Source: an uncultured Pseudomonadales bacterium
Lineage (GTDB): Bacteria; Pseudomonadota; Gammaproteobacteria; Pseudomonadales; Pseudohongiellaceae
DNA length: 64,000 nucleotides
Assembly (NCBI GenBank): GCA_943842505.1
Contig: CALTDI010000015.1
Span: 39,901 to 103,900 of the forward strand
Direction of reading: 5' to 3'
The notes under the pieces are model-generated. The model made no database searches and was not told the DNA's origin. It worked only from the letters and a program-made list of their open reading frames with translations. The position numbers and the translations under genes are program-made. This document shows, in pieces, positions 56,508 to 64,000 of the stretch. Position 1 is the stretch's first letter, and the number at the start of each line of letters is the position of its first letter.

Positions 56508-57599
56508 TTAGGATTGCGCCTGAATCTCTCGTTTTCTGTATTCTGAGGGCGTCACGCCCTTAATTTGACGGAAGGCATTATTGAAAGGCGTGATCGATTG
56601 ATAGCCAACAGAGAGAGCAATGGTAAGCACCGGAACACTTGGATTTTCATTATCCGCCAAGGCCTCACTGGCATCTTCAATGCGGTATTCATGCAACATG
56701 GCATTGAAGTTTCTGTAGCCTAATTGCTTATGAATAAAGGCGCGCAATCTGTACTCCGGCAAATTGAGCTTCTTCGCTAACATGGAGATGGTTAATCCCG
56801 CCTCCCTGTACAATTTGCCACCCTGAAAGACTTTGTTGAAACTTTCTTTGTCGAACGGCGCCGTGCTTTCTGGCAACGTCTCCTCAGCCAATTCCGTGAC
56901 CTTGCGAATCACATTGCCAAGCGACACGTAGTCAAAGCGCATGGCCACCAGCAACATGCCCGTGGCAAGGAATGCAATCGAGATAACTATTATAGTCTGC
57001 GCCGTTGCATAACTTGCCGAACCGCCATCGAGTAGAAAGTTCTCTACGAATACAACGGAAAATATAAGTGCGCCCTGTACTCCTATGATAAACCAACGCA
57101 GTATCCTGCGATCATCCACCAAGTCTGCTCTCCACCCCTTCAGAGTCCAATAAATAGCAGAAGCTACGAATGCGAGCATCATGACATCCATGCAGGTGCC
57201 TAGAAATGCTAACGAACCCGATGCCTCACTGGAATAGATAGAAATACCGGAAAGAATGGAATCCAGAACAACCTGAGTAGCGAAGACGAACACTAGAAGG
57301 ACTGGGAACTTTTGCTGCTCCTGAAAGATCAGGAAGCAATAAATCATGAATAATCCAGCAATGGTGTTCATGCCTATTTGGATAAACAGCTGCCAGCGAC
57401 TTAGGTCTAATTGAAACTGTGGATCGATATGCTGACCTGCCATACCATTCAATAGATAGAAAATGATAAATACTGCCATCAGGGCAAATACCCTGGCACT
57501 ACCCGCTTTCGGTTCCGCTTTCAGATAGCCAGCCGCCAAGAGCAAGACAGAAAGCATCGCAATAATTTGTGCGCTAAATAGAAGGAGTGGATTTGGCAA
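56508..57599 (-). CDS. Multi-TM AraC family transcriptional regulator
   Basis: N-terminal TM segments; C-terminal AraC HTH LTISMLAKKLNLPEYRLRAFIHKQLGYRNFNAMLHEYRIEDAS...IALSVGYQSITPFNNAFRQIKGVTPSEYRK. Confidence 0.92.
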   Translation of the reverse strand: MPNPLLLFSAQIIAMLSVLLLAAGYLKAEPKAGSARVFALMAVFIIFYLLNGMAGQHIDPQFQLDLSRWQLFIQIGMNTIAGLFMIYCFLIFQEQQKFPVLLVFVFATQVVLDSILSGISIYSSEASGSLAFLGTCMDVMMLAFVASAIYWTLKGWRADLVDDRRILRWFIIGVQGALIFSVVFVENFLLDGGSASYATAQTIIVISIAFLATGMLLVAMRFDYVSLGNVIRKVTELAEETLPESTAPFDKESFNKVFQGGKLYREAGLTISMLAKKLNLPEYRLRAFIHKQLGYRNFNAMLHEYRIEDASEALADNENPSVPVLTIALSVGYQSITPFNNAFRQIKGVTPSEYRKREIQAQS

Positions 57600-57722
57600 G
57601 ACGTATTCCTGAAGATCGGGGCCAACGACTACGACAATAACCGATCAATTGATAAAATTCAAAGCCCTACCGGCCAATTCGTAAGCAGTGAGGCATTCCT
57701 AGACACATGCTAGATAATGCCT

Positions 57723-58079
57723 CTAGCGCTTCAACCTTTCCTCGACCTCATCGATGATGCTATCCACCGAACGATCACCCCTCTCTTGGGCATCGAATTG
57801 ATTGAATAGGTTTATCGATCTCTCTGTTCTGCGCCCAAATTGCAGCACTTTTTCGAAATAACTATCCTGGCCCTCATTCTGCTTGATTAGGTCGATAATA
57901 AAAGCCCCCAAAGACAGGGCGCTAAGCAGAATATCTCTGAATGCATCGATATAGAGTTTAAGTTGAAATACTAAAAATTTTCGCAGTTGCGGCCACAGCC
58001 TTTCCATTATATCTACCCTCTGCCCAATTATTTCATGGCTTGTTTTGTTATCCATCTTAGCGACTCCATTAGCCTTCAA
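57723..58079 (-). CDS. Hypothetical small protein
   Basis: Open frame with plausible composition; hydrophobic KLYIDAFRDILLSALSLGAFIIDLI. Confidence 0.5.
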   Translation of the reverse strand: MKANGVAKMDNKTSHEIIGQRVDIMERLWPQLRKFLVFQLKLYIDAFRDILLSALSLGAFIIDLIKQNEGQDSYFEKVLQFGRRTERSINLFNQFDAQERGDRSVDSIIDEVEERLKR

Positions 58080-58526
58080 TGCCTTTTGAGTGGCAAGTGT
58101 TTTCCCCTATTTCCTTCAAAAAAGGCCCGATCACACCCTCACACGATGTCAGAGCGTAATCGCTACCAAGCGCAAAAATCTGAAGCAGGCATACAGGGCC
58201 TGCCAAGTTAACTTGTGAACCTTAAGACGCGCTGGATTACATTCTAGTTACAGAACTCTAGGCTACGCGGCTTTGAAGGGCTTCGCATTCACTGCCAGAC
58301 TAGTATTCACTATCCGTGCCAACCTATTAAGCGTTTGTTTTTTATAAATTTATTATCGAAGCGAGAAATCTGGAAGTTAATGAAACCGCCAGCAAGTGAT
58401 CAATCTGACCAAACGACAGGTGAGAAGGTTTTCGCAGGATTGGGAGGGCAAGGGGATACTGGCTACCGTAATGAATCCATTGGCAAGTTTTACGAGTAAC
58501 TAAGGGAATGCACTACTCGAGCACAA

Positions 58527-59822
58527 TTAGTCTGATGCGGCTGGCTCTGCAACAGCAATCACTGTCGATTCTTCGATGGCAGTCATAGCCTGAGAGACGG
58601 ATTCCAGCTCAAAGCCCATGCCGGCATGTTCTACCAGACGCGTTATCAGCTTTTCATTAAATGCTGTCGCTGGCGTCCAGAAACCACCGCCTACTTCACC
58701 CGCATCAACATCGCGACGAAGACTGATGCCGGCCTGCGCTAGCATTTTTGCCGTGGAGCCATAGCCGGGGTCTCGGTCACCCGTTACCTTGACTCTAATC
58801 CTTTCTCCACGCTCGGTCCGCCCAATTAGTCGCAGATCATAATAGCCCTTCAGCTGTTGCTCAGGACTGGGACCCTCTCCGGGGCTAGGCAGGAAGAATC
58901 GGGTGGCAAGCCAACGCATAGGAGCGAAGGCCATCATAAACATCGAAACCTTAGTCCCGAAGGAAATTCTCTTTGCTGTTTTCTTACCCTGCTTCCCGGG
59001 GCCGGCAAGCATCGCTTCGTCATACTTAAAATTTTCGGCATAGAAACCATCAACCAAGGCATTGCTGCGCAGAACAACTCGCGTGTTGATGGACGCCATG
59101 ATGAACGGGCCTGCCCAAGAATCGAAGTCCTGATCGAATTCCACAGACACATTGTGTTGCCGGGTCTTGAAGCCGTGATCTGGCGGACACAGTGAATAAG
59201 GATCACGCATCTCCTTACGGATAGCAGGGTCTGCTGATGCCTCTTTATAGAGGTTGAGCCCGCTGGCAATAGTGCCACCCGACGCGCCCCCCTTCATAAC
59301 CTTCACTCGCAGCTTCACCTGATCGCAGTAGCTGCCGAAATGTCGCTGCGCATGACTCTGTAGAAATTTCACGCCCAAGTCTGATGGAATCGAGTCGAAG
59401 CCACAGCAATGTACGATGCGGGCGCCACTGCTTTTTGCCTGCCCCTCATAGCGCTCTATCATGCGCCGAATCCATTGCGGCTCCCCCGTTAGATCGCAGT
59501 AGTCAGTTCCCAATTCGCAGCACTTCTTAACCAGAAGCTCACCATAGAGGGCGTAGGGTCCAACGCTGGAAATGACTAATTCTGTCTTCTCGCACATCGA
59601 CTGCAAGGCTTCTGCATCTGCCGAGTCGGCAATAATGACAGGAATCTCGTTCGCGTTGGAACCGAGTGATTCTTTGAGGGCTTGCAGCTTGGATTCAGAG
59701 CGCCCTGCCATTGCCCATGTCAGATTAGGTTCCGTGTATTCATTTACCAGGTAGTTACAGAGAATTTTGCCAACGAAGCTGGTTGCGCCGAATACTACAA
59801 TGTCAAATTCTCTGTTTTTCAT
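58527..59822 (-). CDS. Saccharopine dehydrogenase family / trans-acting enoyl reductase-like protein
   Basis: FDIVVFGATSFVGKILCNYLVNEY...WAMAGRSESKLQALKESLG, YCDLTGEPQWIRRMIERYEGQAKSSGARIVHCCGFDSIPSDLG. Confidence 0.93.
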   Translation of the reverse strand: MKNREFDIVVFGATSFVGKILCNYLVNEYTEPNLTWAMAGRSESKLQALKESLGSNANEIPVIIADSADAEALQSMCEKTELVISSVGPYALYGELLVKKCCELGTDYCDLTGEPQWIRRMIERYEGQAKSSGARIVHCCGFDSIPSDLGVKFLQSHAQRHFGSYCDQVKLRVKVMKGGASGGTIASGLNLYKEASADPAIRKEMRDPYSLCPPDHGFKTRQHNVSVEFDQDFDSWAGPFIMASINTRVVLRSNALVDGFYAENFKYDEAMLAGPGKQGKKTAKRISFGTKVSMFMMAFAPMRWLATRFFLPSPGEGPSPEQQLKGYYDLRLIGRTERGERIRVKVTGDRDPGYGSTAKMLAQAGISLRRDVDAGEVGGGFWTPATAFNEKLITRLVEHAGMGFELESVSQAMTAIEESTVIAVAEPAASD

Positions 59823-59851
59823 TTACTACTTACCTACGGTTTAGCTGCGGC

Positions 59852-60892
59852 TTAGGCAGTGACGTTATTGCCCGAGAGCAATGGGGAATCATTTGAATCT
59901 GGCCGCTGAGCGCTAGACGCATCGCGCGAGTGTCGATAACTCATCCAAATTAGAAACTGCAAGCCAAACAGTAGCGATGCGGCGAGTAGATGCGTAGGCT
60001 GAACCAGTGCTGGCATGCCGAGATGACCCAAGGTTGCGCCCGAGAGCACAGCAGTACCTATTACCACTATCATTGCCAGCGTGAGCCTGCTCAGGGTGTG
60101 ATGCCAGCCCAATGAAGCAACCAAAAGCCATGCCAACCAAAGATTCGCGAACAGTACAACCGCCGAAAAACTTCTATGCACATAGAAAAACCAAGGCATT
60201 GCTTCGATCCAGCTAGAACGCAACTCTTCACCCTGTGACTCGCGGATAAAATCCGTCATCTCGCGAACCTGAGTACCCATGGCAACCTGCACAATCGTAA
60301 GCCCCAATACAATATACAGCCACATCCCAAATCGCGGATTGATATTCGCAACAGATTGCGATGCCATAATGCCTCGCCTGGCCTGTGCGACCGCATACAG
60401 AAGAGTTCCTACTATGGCCAACGCCATCAGCATGTGCAGCGTTATCATGCCCGGTTGCAGGTTTGAGCCGACAACCTTTGCTCCGAGCCAGCCTTGAAAT
60501 CCCACCATCAAGAATGCGGCTACTGAGGCCTTGAATATACTTGTGTCATGCTCACGACAAGCCCATGAAAAAAGAGCAGTTAGAAATATCATGAAGCCAA
60601 TGCTCACCCCTACCAACCTATTGACGTACTCGGTCCAGGTTTTTACTACATTGAAGCGCGTATCGGCATAGCCGAGTTCTGCGTAGATCTCCTGGTAATT
60701 TTCAGGGAGTTGCGCCTCGCTTGTTGGCGGGACCCAACTTCCGAAGCAGGTGGGCCAATCCGGGCAGCCCATGCCGGCGCCGGAGGCACGTACCGAGGCA
60801 CCCACCAATATTAAGAAATACACGGCAGCGATCGTAATCCATGCCATACGTCTGTAGCGCCTTAGCGCGGTGTTGTCTGAGTCAGTATTCAT
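59852..60892 (-). CDS. ctaA: Heme A synthase, COX15/CtaA family
   Basis: VGASVRASGAGMGCPDWPTCFGSWVPP, WTEYVNRLVGVSIGFMIF, VYVHRSF-like FFYVHRSFSAVVLFANLWLAW. Confidence 0.93.
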   Translation of the reverse strand: MNTDSDNTALRRYRRMAWITIAAVYFLILVGASVRASGAGMGCPDWPTCFGSWVPPTSEAQLPENYQEIYAELGYADTRFNVVKTWTEYVNRLVGVSIGFMIFLTALFSWACREHDTSIFKASVAAFLMVGFQGWLGAKVVGSNLQPGMITLHMLMALAIVGTLLYAVAQARRGIMASQSVANINPRFGMWLYIVLGLTIVQVAMGTQVREMTDFIRESQGEELRSSWIEAMPWFFYVHRSFSAVVLFANLWLAWLLVASLGWHHTLSRLTLAMIVVIGTAVLSGATLGHLGMPALVQPTHLLAASLLFGLQFLIWMSYRHSRDASSAQRPDSNDSPLLSGNNVTA

Positions 60893-60991
60893 AATTGTTA
60901 GCTAGAGAGTTGTCGACTGTCGCATTGCACAGCTTCCAGTAACAACACCACTCTTGCCGGGCATCGTTGAAGTAAGCCGTTGTTAAAAAAA

Positions 60992-62230
60992 TTAGCTGCG
61001 CAGGGATTCCAATAGAGATAGTGATGGATAACTGTCCATCTTTAACCCCTGCTGCTCTTGATACGCTCGAATGGCGCTTCTGGTTCGGCTACCTACTCGA
61101 CCGTCAGGCTCACCTGAATCGAAACCGAGACCGTTGAGTAATTCCTGTAGTTCCCGCACCTGCTCAATGCTCATTGCCTGCTCATTCTCAGGCATGCGCT
61201 GAATAGCTGGTCCACCGGAAAATCTATCTGCCAGATGCCCCACCGTCAGCGCATAAAATATAGGCGTGTTATAGACCCGCGTCACCCTAAAATTGTCATA
61301 GGTAAGAAAGGCAGGACCCTGCGCCCCGGCTGGAATAACCACAGAGGCTTGCATGTCTGCAACGGGAATAGGCGCACCCGAAGTTTGGCGCAGCCCTATA
61401 TCGCGCCATTCTTGCAGTGGTTTACGCGTGCCAGTGCCTGCCAGGGAGAAATCAAAATCCTCCGGTAGCAGAACCTCCCGCCCCCAACGCTCGTCACCCT
61501 TCCAACCTGATTTAGATAGGAAATTTGCTGCAGAGTGAAATATGTCCGGAAGGCTGTTCCAAATATCGATTCTGCCATCACCATCGCCGTCTACGCCATG
61601 CAGATTGAATACCGAAGGCATAAACTGTAATTGTCCCATTGCGCCCGCCCAGGACCCGCTCATGTCCGCCGCAGAAATATGGCCCTCATCGATGATCTGC
61701 AGGGCTGTCAGCATCTGCGTGCGGAAGAAGTCCGCTCTGCGCGGGTCATAAGCCAGAGTAGCTAGCGCCTGCAGAACGGAGAAGCCGCCTGTATTACTGC
61801 CGAAGTTGCTCTCGATCGCCCAGAAGGCTGCCAGGTATTGCGGCTGCACCCCGTAGCGTTGACGCACTTCCTCCAGCAAGACTGCGTGTTGTTGCAATAA
61901 CTGCTGACCACGCTCTACCTGCCGGGGAGTAACCCGCAGGCCCAGGTATCTGGTAAAAGTCTGCACGAATTCTGGCTGACTGCTATCGAGCTCCAAGACC
62001 CGGGGAAGTGGCGCTTCTAGATCGTCCAGAGCCGCGAGGGTAGACTCACTAATACCGAGTGCGGCAGCTTCAGCTCGTAGCTCAGCCACCCAATCTTCAA
62101 AAGACTGTTCTTGAGCGAAAGCTGGGAAACTTAAAAGGGCTAACAGTAGGAGGGATGCTGCTATTTTCATGCTCGCTATGATAATGGATATCGGGGAGAA
62201 TGGAAATCTGCAATAGGGCAATCTAATCAC
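60992..62230 (-). CDS. Lytic murein transglycosylase, MltB family
   Basis: GVQPQYLAAFWAIESNFGSNTGGFSVLQALATLAYDPRRADFFRTQMLTAL...SWAGAMGQLQFMPSVFNLHGVDGDGDGRIDIWNSLPD; C-terminal peptidoglycan-binding motif. Confidence 0.95.
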   Translation of the reverse strand: MIRLPYCRFPFSPISIIIASMKIAASLLLLALLSFPAFAQEQSFEDWVAELRAEAAALGISESTLAALDDLEAPLPRVLELDSSQPEFVQTFTRYLGLRVTPRQVERGQQLLQQHAVLLEEVRQRYGVQPQYLAAFWAIESNFGSNTGGFSVLQALATLAYDPRRADFFRTQMLTALQIIDEGHISAADMSGSWAGAMGQLQFMPSVFNLHGVDGDGDGRIDIWNSLPDIFHSAANFLSKSGWKGDERWGREVLLPEDFDFSLAGTGTRKPLQEWRDIGLRQTSGAPIPVADMQASVVIPAGAQGPAFLTYDNFRVTRVYNTPIFYALTVGHLADRFSGGPAIQRMPENEQAMSIEQVRELQELLNGLGFDSGEPDGRVGSRTRSAIRAYQEQQGLKMDSYPSLSLLESLRS

Positions 62231-62288
62231 GCTAGACCGGCAGCCGCTAGAGCCTGGCGCTCGACATCAGTTCGGCTAGCTTCGGATC

Positions 62289-62660
62289 TCAGGCAGCGAC
62301 AGAGTGATTTAGGTACTCATTCAACTGCTTTTCATCTTGTTCAGCCAAAGCCTGGAAGTTTAGCCCTAGATGGTAACTATCCTGTCGTTGACGGCGACAA
62401 TAGGAAACAGTGCAAGTAGACTTTATTTTTCGACTGCATCGCCCCTGCGCCGGCAGAGCAAACTCTAATTCAAAATCGGGAAACAGACCCGAGTCCGATT
62501 TAAACCTAGCCAATTGTTCGATCAATTGATGGCGACACTCAATCTGAATCCCAGAAGGAGATAGATTCATCAGCGTGCCATTTCTTACGATACCTGCAAG
62601 ACGAATATTCGCTTCACCACGCAGGTCAACTCGGGGATAATTTCGCTTGTCATTGCTCAT
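62289..62660 (-). CDS. PilZ domain protein
   Basis: KRNYPRVDLRGEANIRLAGIVRNGTLMNLSPSGIQIECRHQL (RxxxR...DxSxxG-like). Confidence 0.8.
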   Translation of the reverse strand: MSNDKRNYPRVDLRGEANIRLAGIVRNGTLMNLSPSGIQIECRHQLIEQLARFKSDSGLFPDFELEFALPAQGRCSRKIKSTCTVSYCRRQRQDSYHLGLNFQALAEQDEKQLNEYLNHSVAA

Positions 62661-62842
62661 AAAAGTAGTCTTTACATGATTTAAACAGGCTTATCACATT
62701 ACTCCAACGACCCGCTTATCCTAGCTTTTATTGATCAATTTATGACCTGCCGCACACTTTTCAGTATCATTGAGCATAAATGTGAAGCTGGTAGATATTA
62801 ATTGGGATAGATCGTAGTCTAGCCAGACTAAAGGTAGGCGAC

Positions 62843-63610
62843 ATGGCACGCTTCAGTAAACAGTCTCTCCATTCCAAAACAAAGCGAAGGAGGATTCTTA
62901 CATGGATTTTCTTGTTCTTTCTGCTCCCCTTCGGCCCCTACCTGCCCGCAGAGGAACAACTCTTTCTTCGCAGCGGCGTAAGAGAATACATCGAGCAAGA
63001 ACAGCTGGCGCGCTTCGATCATTTGCTCGAAAGCCTGGGCCGCAACAAGAATCTACCCAAGGGTTTTGAGCTCCAAACCTTGCTCGCGCTGAGCCACTAC
63101 CCGGAACTGAGCGAATCAAGATCAATTTCGTCGTCGATGATGTGTCTATCCCCCTGTCATCACGGCCCCACTGGAGCAGCATGCTTCGTTCTGCGAGGAA
63201 CAGAACCTATCAGGTCATCATAGACAGCGAGCGCGAAGGTACCAGAGGAGCGTTACTTCTAAAAAACCAGCCATTCAATGCTCAAGTTGGGATAATCGGG
63301 CATGAACTAGCCCACACTGTTTACTATTTGAATCGCTCCCTGTTTGGAATACTCAGCGACGCACTATGTCAGTTGAGCGACTGCCGCATCAGGGTTTGAA
63401 AGAGCTACAGACAAGCGACTGATCGACTATGGGCTAGGTTGGCAGCGCTTCGACCATGCTAGGTTTGTTAGGGGCCAAATCTCACAGAATCAAATTTCGG
63501 CATCTACCGCCGAAGGTGGCGGCGGTGCTTACATGAGTCCGGCTGAAATTCTGCGTATCATACAAGGCCACGAAGCCTACAAGAACCAGACTCAGACTTC
63601 GGCTAACTAA
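62843..63610 (+). pseudogene. Secreted HExxH metallopeptidase-like protein interrupted by two compensating frameshifts
   Basis: Frame 2 N-terminus (62843-~63115), frame 1 middle IKINFVVDDVSIPL...GIIGHELAHTVYYLN (~63115-~63390), frame 2 C-terminus FERATDKRLIDYGLGWQRFDHARFVRGQ...SAN* ending at 63610. Confidence 0.6.
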
Positions 63611-63892
63611 ATAGGTTTATTTCTGGCCCACTTATTTCTAATTGATAACCAAGCTGTGCAGAAACTCCAACCGTGTATCTCAGGCCAGGTGAACACACTC
63701 AGGCGTGATCGTAATTTAACTAGGGTCTATCTATCTGCGGGGCTACGGGGCTTCAGGTCTCACATTGAGCCGGTATCTAGCTCTGGTTTGCTGGGCATGG
63801 GTTTGCTGCAGGTAAAGTATGCAGAGAGGTATAAACGATCGCTAGAAAAATATTAATTGTTTATTTAATATCAGTGAGTTATAGAGATTTCT

Positions 63893-64000
63893 TCATGCGG
63901 TTTGCTCTTGCGCAGCATCTCGAAGTTTGGCAATAACGGACTCCATAGCTCTATCGATGAGTGGCGTCTCATAGATAACCTTCACCGTGCCCGCCTTCAA
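63893..64000 (-). CDS. C-terminus of a partial CDS entering from the right edge
   Basis: Minus-strand open frame to the window edge: LKAGTVKVIYETPLIDRAMESVIAKLRDAAQEQTA*; not in ORF track. Confidence 0.4.
   Translation of the reverse strand: MKAGTVKVIYETPLIDRAMESVIAKLRDAAQEQTA

Noticed and set aside
63656-63856. 66-aa plus-strand ORF near the right edge
   Set aside because: No motif, no clear ribosome site; kept out for lack of support.
1-64000. Prophage, transposon, integron, toxin-antitoxin or classical defence-island content
   Set aside because: No transposase, integrase, capsid, restriction-modification, Cas or toxin-antitoxin motif recognised in the translated ORFs.

Overview
This 64 kb window looks like the chromosome of a marine-type gammaproteobacterium, judged from protein resemblance only. 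I saw no rRNA, tRNA, CRISPR array, transposase, integrase or phage genes. Recognisable blocks, left to right: (1) about 1-5.3 kb, a copper-themed periplasmic locus with a PHM/DBM-like type II copper monooxygenase (5' truncated by the window), two tandem secreted paralogs of unknown function, and two atypical CopC-like proteins flanking a thioesterase; (2) nfsA-like nitroreductase, serine beta-lactamase-like hydrolase, DegP/DegQ protease, a frameshifted CadC-like regulator and canonical copC-copD; (3) an SDR / spore-photoproduct-lyase-like radical SAM / nucleosidase-like / GT2 run; (4) acyl-CoA dehydrogenase, SDRs, an MDR reductase, an aminotransferase and a GNAT; (5) a YtrA-type GntR + ABC transporter operon with a small low-complexity membrane protein and a candidate operator; (6) CaiB, rpoS, ubiC, OmpA; (7) phoR, phoU-pstBACS, ppk and ppx; (8) bfr, bfd, a Fur box and feoAB; (9) GT39 with an Ig-like tail and a 7TMR-DISM hybrid kinase disrupted by a C7 frameshift and an in-frame stop; (10) MshM-like ATPase, cysE, NIPSNAP, a pair of DUF6644-like membrane proteins with a 56-aa ORF missing from the supplied track, AraC, saccharopine dehydrogenase-like, COX15/CtaA, MltB, PilZ, and a doubly frameshifted HExxH protein. 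The best leads for something undescribed are the copper locus, the radical SAM + nucleosidase pair, the ABC/small-protein operon, and a structured intergenic region at 21.5-21.7 kb. All family calls come from reading motifs; no database search was run.
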